Part shown: one piece after another, positions 11,444-23,400 of the stretch
Layout: every line of letters begins with the position of its first letter
Position numbering within the stretch: position 1 is the first letter of the stretch
Origin: Inonotus obliquus
Lineage: Eukaryota; Basidiomycota; Agaricomycetes; Hymenochaetales; Hymenochaetaceae
Reading direction: 5' to 3'
DNA: 64,000 bases
NCBI GenBank assembly: GCA_032164295.1
Contig: JAJHTX010000006.1
Location: forward strand, 930,001 to 994,000
Made by a program: the position numbers and the translations under genes
Notes under the pieces: model-generated
The model's input: the letters and a program-made list of their open reading frames with translations, nothing else
Databases searched by the model: none
What the model was told of the DNA's origin: nothing

Positions 11444-12478
11444 TCAAGTAATGCCACCCACCATATTCCTGAGATCGGGCATTAATACTTCAAGAGAGTA
11501 AGCAATAGCTCGTATGAACGGAAGTTGCCCTGGCTTATTACAGGAACCCGCAATGAATGGTATCCATGCGGTCCAGGAGGATGGCGTGTCCTTGTGTACC
11601 CTCGTAAACATCGTCATACTTGTAGACTCGAACCAAGATGGATACCACCCTGCGTCGGACCAATCAACAATCCAGAGTTGTCCATCGTCGCCAAGAATAA
11701 TATTCCGTGGATGTAGGTCTTGATGTGTGAATACGAGAGGTGCGCTGTCATCGAATGGCGCACTATCTGGCGTGTCCTTCCGGAGTTTCTTCATCACGAG
11801 AAGTCGATTTTGGTACCATCTCGACATTTCACGGTATGAGCTGAAAGGGCCAGCTCCTGGATTAGTGAACAGTCGACCAATACATTCCCGTGGTTTACCG
11901 TCGCCCGAGAGTGGTCCAGGGAAGAGAGGAGGACCTGCACGAGACGATATGCAACGTAGTCCATGAACGTAGAAGCGAAGAGTGAGGGCAACTCGTAGAC
12001 GCATCCACCAGCTCAGACGAGACCACACGTCTAATAAGGCACGACCAGGTATAAACTGCTGCACTAGGTAGCAGCTGAGTGGGGCGCGGAAGGCCCGTTC
12101 GGGCATTGGTACCGGTATGGCTGTATATGTTCGCACAAATTCCGCTGAGAGAAGCTCCTGGGTGCACGATACGTGAGACCACTTTGCGACAGCATCTGGA
12201 GCTATCTTTGCGATATTCCCAAAACTGGGTTTACCAGATAATTGATCGATGTATGCACCCTTATCAACCATTGGTGCCCATTCGGCCAACTTGTCTATTT
12301 CCTCGTTGCTCATTTGCGATGTGCTCAGGGCTTCCTGCTTCTGCATAAACGTAAGTTCATGCTACTCCCGACAAGCGGAAGAGTCAAGACTTACTTGTGG
12401 AGCTTTACTTCTACATAGAAGCAGTGGAGCGATGAGACGGTAGAGTGTCCCTTCGAGAGTCTGCGCTAACAACTGCAT
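11444..12478 (-). CDS. APH-family kinase, copy 2
   Basis: Second of the three tandem APH-like kinases. Exon 1 is 12395-12478 (84 bases, 28 codons) and exon 2 is 11444-12340; the short intron uses GTAAGT and TTTATGCAG. The leader again contains LEGTLYRLIAPLLLC. The catalytic block reads FTHQDLHPRNIILGDDG and the second block IVDWSDAGWYP, so the catalytic residues are intact. The protein is about 326 residues and very similar to copy 1 across its length, with differences spread through the chain. It converges with the deleted DUF7770-like copy C. The substrate cannot be told from sequence. Confidence 0.82.
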
Positions 12479-13535
12479 TACTGAACGTACACGACGGAAG
12501 GAAACAGGTCAAACACGGACCCAAAAGCCCGACTACATGTAATCACGGTTATGTAATTTCGGAAGGCTTGGCACTCGTGATTTTGTCACGTTTGTGACGG
12601 TTTGTCAATCTCACTCTTGTACTTGAAAGCCATGAACGATTCAGACCAACAGCCGTCCATATCATCGAAACGGTCGTAAAACCTTCTGGACAATTACGCA
12701 CGTCCTAGTCGAAGAAAGAGGTGGTTTCCCAATATATTGTAGTGCATACGTATAAACATTGAGCAGGAGCACGGAATCCCCATGCCAAGGACACAGACGC
12801 TAAGTGATGTACTCTTTTACCGGGCGATATATGTGCTACCCAGAAAAAAAGTAAGTGAGTCGGCGAAAGTTAGGAGACAGGTACCAACAGATGCTCAATA
12901 TAGATAGACTGCACCATACCTGCCAGTGGTTCTTACATGCCTATTAGGGATATTAGGCTTGAGCGCCTCACAGTAATTACGACCCCCCCTTGCCATTCCA
13001 CTCTACTAAAATCCGCCGCAACAGGGCCACACTAGTGGAAACATTACGTTTGTGTTAACCTAGTTTGCACACGTCTGCCGGGTGGGATGCCAGTGGGATG
13101 TGCTCCAAGACTTGCTACTATGTTCTTCATGATGATGCTTTTGGTGCCAGCGGTGTTCACCATTGAAATGGTCTCCCTGTGGTCCGGGAGAGGCTCTGCC
13201 GGATCTCACCCTCTTCAAGTGGATGAATGGTGATAGGAGTCCTAAATCTAGATTGATGGTGCTTTCTTCATGGTGATGACTCCTGCCAGAGGTCTCTTCT
13301 GTTCAGTGACAGACGCGTTTTCATCTTCGTGGCCAATGTCGGCGACGATTTCTGGGTCTGTACCAGTGTCCTCGGATGCATATAAATCAGGAGGAAAACG
13401 ACTAGTTCTGCAAGGACTTACTCGTCTTTCTATCCTTCTTTCTTCGCCATCATCATTCGAATTCTACAACATGAACTCGCAAGTAGATCTCCTCAAGGTT
13501 GAGTACACTGTTGTTGACAAACTACTTGCAGGTAC
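12479..13535. repeat. Repeated intergenic segment, copy 3
   Basis: This segment repeats the one at 9247-9959, including GAAAGTTAGGAGACA near 12865 and CCTGTGGTCCGGGAGAGGC near 13170. It joins the promoter flank of kinase copy 2 to the 5' flank of the intact DUF7770-like gene. Near 13471-13531 there may be a tiny first exon (MNSQ) and intron of that gene. Confidence 0.6.
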
Positions 13536-14140
13536 ATGCCTCCTAACAGGGACAGCATTTTCCTTCACGCGAGTTTGAGGAACCATCCCGATCCCTTCTC
13601 GCTACCCATCAGCTATTTGGCCGTCGTGGGTACCGGGAATTCCGAGGTGGATTTCTTCCATTTCAGACTATCCTTCGTAACGCCGGAGAAGGCACCGACG
13701 ACTGGTGAAGAGATGTCCATCCGCATCGACATGCAACCAACGCTCACTGGTCTATCTTCGAGGGTTGGATTCGCACAAGTGGAGTGTAATCTATTCCCAT
13801 TCTCCCACAATTTCGGACCGGCACCATTCATCGAACAAGTGCGCGGCAGTCCAACGGCAGCTACGCTGTTGTTCACCATCTTCGATAAATACAAGATGGA
13901 CAAGTACATGTAAATAAAGTTAACCACTCCTTCTCGTGCCTGTTACTGATTATACGAAGGTTTGATAAGAACCATCAGGGCTGCCGTCATTGGTGTGCCA
14001 CTGCACTCGAAATATTGTCTCGAGAAGGGTTTGTCAGCAGTAGCGTCACTACGAGATTCCAGGAATACGAAGCTTTATGGCATGCGCAACTTCGAGGCAT
14101 GTTCCCCGTGCCGCGTCCCGAGGGCAGCTTCTACCCTTAA
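13536..14140 (+). CDS. DUF7770-like protein, the only readable copy (D)
   Basis: A small protein of unknown function. Two exons (13536-13909 and 13960-14140) give about 184 residues from the ATG at 13536; a further short upstream exon is possible. Visible blocks are FFHFRLSFV, SIRIDMQPTL, then LLFTIFDKYKMDKYMF and NHQGCRHWCATALEIL, ending VPRPEGSFYP. The order (SVR-D-MQP block, then DKY-F and GCR-W) matches the layout I know from DUF7770 proteins, but this was not confirmed by a profile search. It converges with kinase copy 3, whose stop lies 206 bases away. The other four copies in the island are broken, so this is the reference sequence for the family here. Confidence 0.65.
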
Positions 14141-14345
14141 CCCTCTTGATCCTTTCCTCTCGAAGAATCACGAACTCGGATGCTTAAGGAGAAACAATTG
14201 TCCTTCTTTCTCTGTGTAAATGTATTGGAATTGAAATTGAAGTATCATAATGACATTCTGAGTGCCCGAAATAGCCACTCCAGCAGCAGCATCTTCTAGT
14301 CGGCGTCTATCTTCCAGAGAATAAATCAGTGTCTTTACTGTAATC

Positions 14346-15378
14346 TCAAGGAATTAAACTCACCAGATTCACGATTTCGGCCCGTAGTACAATGAGAGAG
14401 TAAGCGATAGCTCGTATGAACGGCAGTTGACCTGGATTATCACAGGATCCTGCTATAAACGGTATACAAGCGGTCCAGGAGGATGGTACGTCCGGATAAT
14501 GTCGCACGAGGCGCGTCATACTTGCTGATTCGAACCAGGATGGGTACCACCCTGCGTCATACCAGTCAACGATCCATAGTTGACCATCGTCGCCAAGAAT
14601 AATATTCCGTGGATGTAGATCCTTGTGCGTAAATACAAGAGGTGCGCTGTCATCGAACGGTGCAGAGTCCGAAGTGGCTTTCTTGAATCGCTGCACCACG
14701 AGAAGTCGATTTTGATACCATCTCGACATCTCACGATACGAGTTGAAAGGTCCGGCTCCGTCCTCGGTGAACAGCTGGCCCGTACACTTCTGCGGTGTTC
14801 CATCATTAGAGGGTGGTCCAGGGAAGGGAGGGTCCTCCGAGAAAGATGGCATGCGACGTAGTTCATAAATGTAAAAGCGAAGAGTGATAGCAATTCGCAA
14901 ACGCATCCACCAGCCAAGATAAGGCCACACGTCTAGTAAAGCACGTCCGGATATAAATTGCTGGACCAGGTACGATTCGACTGTGCCACGGAAAAAACGT
15001 TCGTGCAGCGGAACCGGAACGGCTGTATGTTTTCGTACAAGTTCTGCCGAGAGAAGCTCCTGAATGCCCGTATGAAAAGAGCACTTTACCACAGCATCTG
15101 GAGCTATCTTTGCGATGCTGCCTTTGTTGGGGGCGCCATTCAGCGGATTGATAACTGTGCCGCTGTCAATCACAGGAGATGTTGTAGCCCGCTCGACTAT
15201 TTCTTCATTGCTCAGATGCGATGTACTCAGTGCTTCTTGCTTCTGCAAGAACGTAAGTTATGATCATCTTCAAGTTGATCCAGAGAATACCTACTTGAGG
15301 AGCTCTGGTTTTGCAGAGAAGAAGGGGGGAGATGAGACGGTAGAGAAGTCCCTCGAGAATCATGACTACCCAAGGCAT
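14346..15378 (-). CDS. APH-family kinase, copy 3
   Basis: Third tandem APH-like kinase, minus strand. Exon 1 is 15295-15378 (84 bases) and exon 2 is 14346-15242, giving about 326 residues. The leader reads MPWVVMILEGLLYRLI, then SPLLLC. The catalytic block FTHKDLHPRNIILGDDG and IVDWYDAGWYP keep all key residues. It is more diverged than copies 1 and 2 in the N-lobe (for example VVKCS and a different region just after the leader), as expected if it split earlier. Its partner on the opposite strand is the intact DUF7770-like gene. Confidence 0.82.
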
Positions 15379-16090
15379 TAACGTACGGGACAAATTGGTC
15401 AATTGACAACAACAACAAGAAGGCCAAACGGGATAGACGTTTGCGATTACATAATTAACTTACAAAAGGCTTGGCATTCACGCGGTGCTATGGTCCTTCT
15501 GATCGATCCGATTGAATACTCTCTCTTTACCAGTGTAAACAGCGTTGACTGATTATGGCTATCTTTTGTCCAATGAAGTGGACGTTTTCCACTGCTAGTA
15601 TACAAAAGCGTGGACCTTCGTCTAGGCAACACCCGACCACCACTGATAAGAAGATATACACGCGTTCTTGTCGATCCATCTGCCTCCGAGTCATCATATC
15701 TAAGTACAGCTTGGCACTACTATCTACCATTGGCAATACCGACCAAACTACAGCGGACCATTTTCCCTTTGTTCATCTAGCTTACACGCTGTTTCTGCGT
15801 GTAATGCGCCTATTCATGCCAAGAATCGTTGTCGTGTCTCTTGTCTTCAATCCCGGTGGCTCTTATATCGAGCCGTATCGTTGAATGAATATATTCAGCG
15901 CGAGTTCACCCTTTCCCCCTCACCTCGGCGACGACGTTCCTTTGCTAGAAGATGATATCGTAAGTAGAATACTGATAGACGGACTGCACTGCCGTTGACA
16001 ATCTTGCTCATAGGTACACCCTTCCAAAACGGTGCACCATTTTTTCTTCCAGGAGTTTGAACAACTAAGGGTTCTCTCTGCCCCAAACCT
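15379..16090. other. Intergenic region at the right of the kinase array
   Basis: No gene is supported. A 109-codon plus-strand frame (15555-15884) has no domain and no splice support. A short match to the island flank (ACTGATAGACGGACTGCAC near 15971) shows the repeated segment continues into this stretch. Confidence 0.35.
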
Positions 16091-16098
16091 ACTCAACC

Positions 16099-16490
16099 AT
16101 GGTGGGAACCGAGACCGTTGATGGGCAATTCTTCCACTTCCGACTCTCCCTCGTCTCGGTCAGCGCAGAGTCCATCCGCATAGACATGCAGCCATCCTAC
16201 ACAGACAAGAGCTGTCTCATGCGTGGAGTCGCACTGGTAGAATACAATCCGAATACGGAATCTCCAAGTTCAGGGCTCACTCGATACCTCCTGACACAAC
16301 TGCGGCTATGCTCTTGCACCTTATCTTCGATAAACATGTGATGGACCAATACATGTAAGTATGGTTGACCATTCTTCTCGCGCTTGTAACTGATTGAACT
16401 AGCTTCAACAGTAGAATCGCCAACTCTTTCGAGAATTTTGAAAGCATACGAAGTTTGGTTTCAAGTTTCCCATGCCGGGACACCATCGAT
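16099..16490 (+). pseudogene. DUF7770-like gene, decayed copy E
   Basis: The 5' half is well preserved: MVGTETVDGQFFHFRL, SIRIDMQPSYTDKSC and LMRGVALVEYN read in one frame. A frame change follows before the block encoding TAAMLLHLIFDKHVMDQYM (to about 16355), and the last exon lacks GCRHW and shrinks to a short stretch resembling copy C. No kinase gene follows it, so the array ends here without a partner. Confidence 0.6.
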
Positions 16491-16499
16491 GTGCAGAAT

Positions 16500-17400
16500 C
16501 ACTTTAAGCATTCCTCCGACGCGGTCATGATGGAATTCCTATACTCAAAGCACATCACTTGAGCTTTATTAGCAGACGAAACGTGCAAAAACTCAGACCC
16601 TACAATGTTTTTCGATTCCTTCTAATACTTCTTCGATTTTTTCGAAGCAGTCTCAGCCATTGAGGCTCATCTGTATAGCCAACTGTCAATGCCAATTGTA
16701 GGGTAAGTAATCGCAGGAACTTGCAAATACAGCCAGAGCCTTCTATGTTTGTTCAGTGAGGTACTGCCGAGTGTAACTCCAAAATGTACCAGCGTCTCCT
16801 TCCGCAGTTGATAAGTCGACCTCCATGATGGCGGGAGGGGAAGGCACCACTCGGCCGGTGCGTTCTCTGAAGTTGGTGCTTCTGAACTTCTCCGAAGCTC
16901 TCACCCGAGATTTCAACGTAGTGGTGAAAACCATACACAAATCGTCTTCATCTGTTAGTTTGAGTCGCCCCATCTTCGGGCAAACGATAGGATCGGTGCA
17001 ATTGCACTATCCGGGTCGGAGTTGTAAGTATTGACCGCAATGGTCAATTCGTGAAATAAACGTTCTGACACAGCCATTCCACAAAGGTGCGAGCGTCGTA
17101 GAGCAGGTATGATTTGAAGTCTTCATGCGCGTCAGGCCCCAAAGAGACCAGAGGGGGGAGCGACCGTCAGAAGGAGTTCACGAACATCGACCAATTTTCG
17201 TTACTTTCTACGTTGGATGAAGTGCCGCCACTCGAGAAAAGTAAGCTCCGCAAATTCGAGAACGTCAGATAATCAAGGATAAATGCCGCGGCGCCGAATA
17301 GGGTTGTCTCCACTTTGAGATTTTCAAGTGTCGGTTAAAGAATGAAAGAGTCACGGGTACGGAATAGTGGAGGGGAAGGAAGTTTGGCGGAACACGCACG
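16500..17400. other. Unassigned stretch with a short open frame on each strand
   Basis: A 69-codon plus-strand frame (16825-17034) followed by a plausible GT-AG intron and an overlapping minus-strand frame (16743-16973) are the only candidates. Neither shows a domain I recognise. The right part may carry the decayed 3' end of the F-box relic. I see no supported gene. Confidence 0.25.
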
Positions 17401-17408
17401 GAACTCCT

Positions 17409-18099
17409 TCAGTTTGGTGCAGCCTTCAGGAAGGTCAGCCATGAATTGAGAGCATGGGGCGGACGGACGGCATACAAGTAAGATAGATCAACTGACTGGG
17501 TCAAGGAATGCAGCGGCCGTTCGCCGATCTCCAGAGCAAAACGCGATCCTCGAACACAAAGCCGTTTCAACTTTGAAGAACGCGAGAAGCTGGTATCAAA
17601 GTATGCTGGTAAGTCTCCATCAATGCCAGTGACTCCAGCATCTGCATGTCCGTCAATTTCAGTTCTGGAAACCTCGTAGACATATGGACGCGCTTCCAAA
17701 CAGACGTGACATCTCTCCATCGATGCTGTTGGGAAATCAGAGTCATGATGATATGCACCCCTAGATGATGAAAAGCAAAATCCTGGTCCACGAAACATTG
17801 ACCTAAACTAGAAAATTCAAAGGTATCCCATTCGTCCTCTGAAGTCATGTGTCAAAAATCGCTACCGTTGGTTCCGAAATTCGTAGACTCGAGCTATAAT
17901 CGATGCGCAAGTACGACCATAACTCTCCGAACGATATAGATAGGGTGTGCTAGGTGCGGCAGACGTGAGAAATGCTGAGAGCTGAGAGGCATCGTAATAG
18001 ACCCATGATATCCGTTGCAGGTCCCCCACTAGGCGCGGCGGTGTCCGGCAAGGCTACCAGAAATATATGACGACGAACCTCGGAGGGAAGCCCATCCAT
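17409..18099 (-). pseudogene. F-box / leucine-rich repeat protein, frameshifted relic
   Basis: On the minus strand, from 18099, the start reads MDGLPSEVRRHIFLVALP and then LLRCLSALSISHVCRT, the usual basidiomycete F-box pattern, followed at once by a TAG. In another frame the expected continuation ELWSYLRIDYSS is found. Further down HRWRDVTSVWKRVHM and LKLTDMQMLESLALM look like the first leucine-rich repeats, and after one more frame change KLKRLCVRGSRFALEIG continues. At least two frame changes make it a pseudogene unless undetected introns rescue it. Confidence 0.5.
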
Positions 18100-18860
18100 A
18101 CGAGCCTATATTTACGATCTTTCGCGAAGGGCGCAAAAATCAGAACCGAATCGCGCCTCAAGGCTGGAGGGGAAGAAGGAGAGTGAAATCTTTCACCTGA
18201 TGATATCTATCAACGATTCTGATTACGCTGATTACGTAATAATATTTTTCCAACGGCTTTTCAGGACACTTGGTACAGAGTCTGTACGTACGGTAGACAC
18301 GAAAACCAAACTAGACTGGTCAAACGGAGGACGATTGAGCGTGGAAATGACTAACTTATTATTTAATTATTTGTATTCATTCTCCGTAAAGAATAATCTC
18401 ATGAAATCTTGAAATCGCAGGGCAAGAAATGCGATCGATAATATAGGAAACGCGGTTCGCGATCTACCAAAAGGTGACGGGTCTCGAGTCTTTGAACGAA
18501 CACAAAGGGTCGAAAGAATGTCAAATTGAAAATCAATCTATTATATTGTTACATGATGGCAAAGGGCAGATGTTGAACGACATCTGTTAATCAAATTGAG
18601 CATAGGAATGCGGGAATCAAATCGTGCAGTAAGCGGGGAATACAAGTCTGGCATATAACAGAATAACATGGCATGAAGCTGAAACATTACGTGTGAATCT
18701 ATGGTATCCAAATCAATACTTGAGTCGATCAGAAGATTAGTGCAATCAAGAAGAAATAAATTGACGGGATATAAATATGACTTCCTCCGGTAAAATGTTT
18801 GACTTTGTAACCAGCAAGCGACATCCGGTGTTGTACAGCTTCGTGAAGAGATATCCAACT
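18100..18860. other. AT-rich intergenic stretch
   Basis: No supported gene. A 70-codon plus-strand and a 105-codon minus-strand frame have no domain. The stretch contains the 3' flank of the gene ending at 18861. Confidence 0.35.
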
Positions 18861-20024
18861 TTAGTACCCATACGAACTTGTTAAATAGTAGGGCGATCCA
18901 GAGTAGCTTCCGCTATGTCTGTGCCTGCTCGATGAGCGGCGTCGTGAACCAGATCGATGGCGACTGTGGCTTCTCCTTGGTTGGATAACCGTGACCGGGC
19001 TTGTAGAATAGGCAGGTTGGACATAGGACCCCGGATACGAACTGGCGTATCCTGCCGCGTAACTAGGCTGGACGTACGGTGATGTAGCATAGGAGGCTGG
19101 GTATGCGCCAGCACTATACGGTGAATAGGCACCGGAATTGTATCCGTATTGCGAATCGCCTAGGAAAGGAGAAGCGGGCCTTGACACGTAAGGTGAGTAG
19201 GACCTGAGGGACGAGGATGACCCGCGCCGCGACAGTCGACCACGCCCAGAATAAGAATCGTATGTTGGATCACTCTCCAGCATTAGGTGGTACTCAAAAA
19301 TCCGATCGGCCGTTGCACCTGCGGACTCGCAAGCCTCGAGACGACCGTACTGATCTACAAGTTGACCAGTGTACTGCCAGAGACGCGTTGCTAGAACGGG
19401 CGAATATGGATGATAATAGAAATGAAATACCGACTCAGTTTCTTGGTATGAGGCGGCGGAGATAGGGCGTGATCATACCTTCACTGACCGCAAGCCCGAT
19501 GAGTGCTTCTCGTTGCTGCTCACGGTCTCCTGACAAAGGTTGGGCGTATATCCCATAATGATACTTCCAGTTGCGCCAGGCCTCGTAGGCGGCGGCAGCA
19601 CCAACCTCAGTTGGGAGCATATGTTGTATGTCTCCCTATACACCGTAAAGCAAGCAAGATCAGAAACGTCCCTGATAAGGGCGAATAAAAGCGGGAACTT
19701 ACCAAGCCACCATACGCACGACGATGCTGAAGGCGTGCTTCCACTGCATCTAACCCTGCGCTCGAGTGATTGCGGACTCTATTCCGAGCATAGTCGTAGA
19801 TATCCCTGTACAGAGAAATAAGTAAAGTTATGTTACCAAAAATAAAGTATAATGGTGGATCAACGTTGATGGACTTACGGATCAGCCAAAGCTCCATGGG
19901 CACGATAATAATCGAGACCAGTCCAGCCCGGCTGTGGTTGGTAAGTGGGTTGCTGGGGCGTGATGAACTGATAGTTAGAGGTCCCCCAGCCGGGGGCATT
20001 GCGATATGCATCATAGTAGGCCAT
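18861..20024 (-). CDS. CipC/DUF3759-like protein with a Tyr/Ser-rich tail
   Basis: Four exons with consistent phases (19879-20024, 19703-19805, 19479-19635, 18861-19390) give 311 residues. The N-terminal part is Tyr/Gln/Pro-rich (MAYYDAYRNAPGWG). The middle has LPTEVGAAAAYEAWRNWKYH and REALIGLAVSEATRLW, resembling the CipC/DUF3759 fold in which a Gly/Ala-rich EA helix is followed by an LAG-A-V/E-L helix. The tail of about 120 residues has irregular Tyr, Ser, Pro and Ala repeats (SYATSPYVQPSYAAGY) and then an Arg/Ser stretch, so it is probably disordered. CipC-type proteins are often stress-induced but their biochemical role is unknown. It shares a 441-base divergent promoter with COG5. Confidence 0.6.
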
Positions 20025-20465
20025 GTGGGGAAATAGTAGGACGGAGTCATGGACACAGGTATTGACGGCTTATATAGGGGCTAAATGGACCGGCGCGAGG
20101 TAATGGTATAAGGATAGGGTCGATCAGAATACAGTCACCGCATTGAATCAGCTGGTGTTGGCATACACACCCTCTTTCTGCTGGCGCTGATTTCTCACAC
20201 TTACTCAGAAGAGAGTGCCCAGGGAGTGCCTGCGATTCTGGTGCGAATGCAGTCCACAAGACGATGCTCGGCTTCGGCACTGGTCCGGATGTGATGTTCT
20301 GAGTCCGAACCGGGCGGACGGTTCAGTACCTGACTAAGCAGCTTGGCACTAATAACGTAATCAAGCACGGGATACAAAATCACATGATGAGATAATACCG
20401 CTTTCAGAGTCAGACGTCCAGAGCTCTACTGCGTCGGTTCCAACTGACACAGCGCGTTCGATAGT
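20025..20465. promoter_or_regulatory. Divergent promoter region between CipC-like gene and COG5
   Basis: The two starts face away from each other across 441 bases, so both promoters must be here. I see no clear TATA element or repeated operator-like site. Confidence 0.4.
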
Positions 20466-23400
20466 ATGCCAGGTAAGTAAGATGACTAGTCGGAGAAGTA
20501 ACACGCTTACGCACACAGACACTTTATACGCCGCGTTTGCTGTTCCTGACTTTGATGCGAATGAATACGCGAACGCCATACTTGCTGGTGAACCTTTTCC
20601 GCCTCCACAGACAGGTTCATCCGGAGAACAGCAAGCTGGCAAGGTCTCAAAAATCCCTTCGCTGTCTTCAGAGCCCGCGAAAGAAGATATTTCTGTTGCG
20701 ATTTCGAAGCTAACGCTCGGTATCGATGATGTATCCAAGCAGCTTAAAGGTGTCGTACGTGCCAGCTTCTCATGCTGGAGGTATTCCGAGCTGAATAACG
20801 CCATTCGCCTCTTTCGCTCAAGGTGACTTCCAATCACGAAGCACTGCTTGTGCAAGCAGCAGGTGTAGGCTCCCTGGAAGAAAAGTTGCGGACCGTTAGA
20901 TCCGGACTGGATGAAGTGACAGCCTCGCAAGACAAGTACGTACCGTGCTGTTCTCCCTGCAGCATCCTCGTGACTTATTTCTCGGTCTGGTTTATCATAC
21001 ATATAATATATGGCCGCTCTTATTCATATGCGCCCCACTCTTGCCCACCCATTTGTTCACCATTGCTTGACTCCTCCGCAAAAACATTCATAATCGACAA
21101 TGCATGCTCTCGAATCCGATGTGTATTTGTCCATGCTTGCACAAAACTGAATTTTGCAACGCATCGAATTCCCTATCCTATATTTGCCACTTGCGTCCTA
21201 TATTTGCCACTTGACGTCCGCCCGCCATTCTCCGTAACCGTGACTGTATGCTGTGCCGTAAATACTGCACTGCAGACTGCGCGCAAAGGTCCGAGCTCCC
21301 TGCGTATCAATCAGCGTACTGGCCAAGCGAATGACACGACTTCAATGCGCAGCTGACGCTCTACGGCGCACCTCTCGATTCGTTGTCCTCGCGCGTCGGC
21401 TGGAAAGTCAAATGGCTGAGCTTGCTCGCATCTCAGCCAGTGAAGCTTCCGATTCAGGCGCAACCATTAATGGCAAGGATTCAAAGAGCAGTAGAAAGGA
21501 TCCTACAGTTCGAAATAGAACAGATAGCAATACCCGGAGCTCCGTTTCAGAGAGTCGATCAGGTGACGACATTTCAGGCTTCGATAGCGAAAGCGAAAAG
21601 GAGCGTGCAATTGCCAAGGCTGCTCTGACTATTGCGGAGCTCGGTATGGATTCATTATGCTACGTGCTGGCCTTGACAATGAACTAAGCGCACTCATCCT
21701 TAGCTGCGCTGCTTGATGCACCGACAACTTCCAATCTCTATTCACAGGCCGTTAACCAAGGTGGCCCCGACAAGGCAAACTCCGAACCTCCAAATGATGA
21801 AGACGCCGAAAGTGTCGAAATCTCTCTTCGCTCCATCCGCACAGTTGCAGATCACATTCCTGCGATTGAGTCTGCTCGTGCAAGGATCACATCTGAGATG
21901 GAAATTATGGTATTAACAGGCCTGACAGGCATTGTAAGTCCGAATCTCATATCGAGTTGTGACTTTTCCATTCGGCTGTTGACCGCATTCTGAACGTTCC
22001 TTATGAAGTTACTCACCGCTTGTTTGTCATGTAGAATCGATCTCTTCTCGCCTCGTCGCTCCAGACTGCTCACAACCTTCGCGTTCTTCCAAACCTCGTT
22101 CAGTCGCTTTTAGCAGACCTGACAGATGCCGTCGAACAGCGCATCAAACTGGCTTTCGACATCTCTCAAATATCGAAGGAACTAAGCAGCAAAGGTACCT
22201 ATAATCCAATATTGCTGATATGTGCTGTGCTTGAATTTTGCTGCCAGAACAAACACCAACGACTTCAGGACTGCTTTACCGTTCTCGAGTACGAACGGAA
22301 CCTACAAATACTACAGCGCCTCAATTCAGCGCCGCGTTATGGGCACGGCTTGAGACACTGATCGGCGAACTGGCTGACTGCAGTATCAAGGTTCGTACAG
22401 GCACATTCCGGGCAGAACCGTCAAGAATTGCTACATCAATTGTGAGCTAAGAATACTCGGTCGTGCAGGTGTATACTCTTGAAAAGGTTCTGCAACTCAA
22501 GAAAGACACAGTAACACAGACGAATTTCATGGATGAAGCGATGAAGGTAAAGGGATTCGTGATTTTTTGGACTACTATGTCTAAGTAGAAGGCTTAAGGT
22601 TCTCGAAAACAAACCAAGCTCGGCTTTCTGGACTGTCCTAGCAAGGACTCTCGAGAAGCATTCCAAGGAAGCGTCACGCAGTGCGTGTTTCATGCCTTAT
22701 TGCCTCTTTAATGCAGTCCTCACTATGTCACTTTCCAGACTCTACCTTTATGCAGCAGACCTTAAGCGCTGGATACCCTCGTCTATTACGGCTCTTTCAC
22801 GAATTCTTTGCGAAGATCACCGTTCAGACGGATACAACCTATACGCAAGAGAAGCAAAGGTATATTTAGCACCTTTTGACTTGTTCAAAGCCGCTTACAC
22901 CATCGCAGCCCAGAAACTATTCTCATACTTCGTGCCCTTTCTGTCTTTGAGCAAGCATATCTGCAACGTGTCTCCAATCGCTTGAATGAGACGGTTGCTC
23001 AAAGCGTCGCATCTGGGGGGCGAGCTCCGCCAGCTATGGGAGAAGGGCTTAGTATCGCCCGTGCTGCGGCTAACGAACTAGACGCTGCCAAGTTCGATCC
23101 TCTGCTGGTCAAAAGTGTTGCGAAGTCTGTCAAGGCAAGCTTGGACATGTTGTTGAACAGATTGGATCCTTTGGTAAGCGCGAGCAGAAAGTCTCTAGCG
23201 GGAAACTAATGCAGTTAATGGGACAGATCATCCGAGATAGATGGGCAACCAGCCTTCTTGGACCGGTCAGCACTCCACAACAGACTCAAAATGCACAAGT
23301 TGCGACTTGCTTGTACCATTGCGCCACACGACTCAGTAGCCTTGAAAGCGAGTATCCTGAGTCAGTAATCGCGGTCATGCAGCCTTCTATCAAAGTAGGT

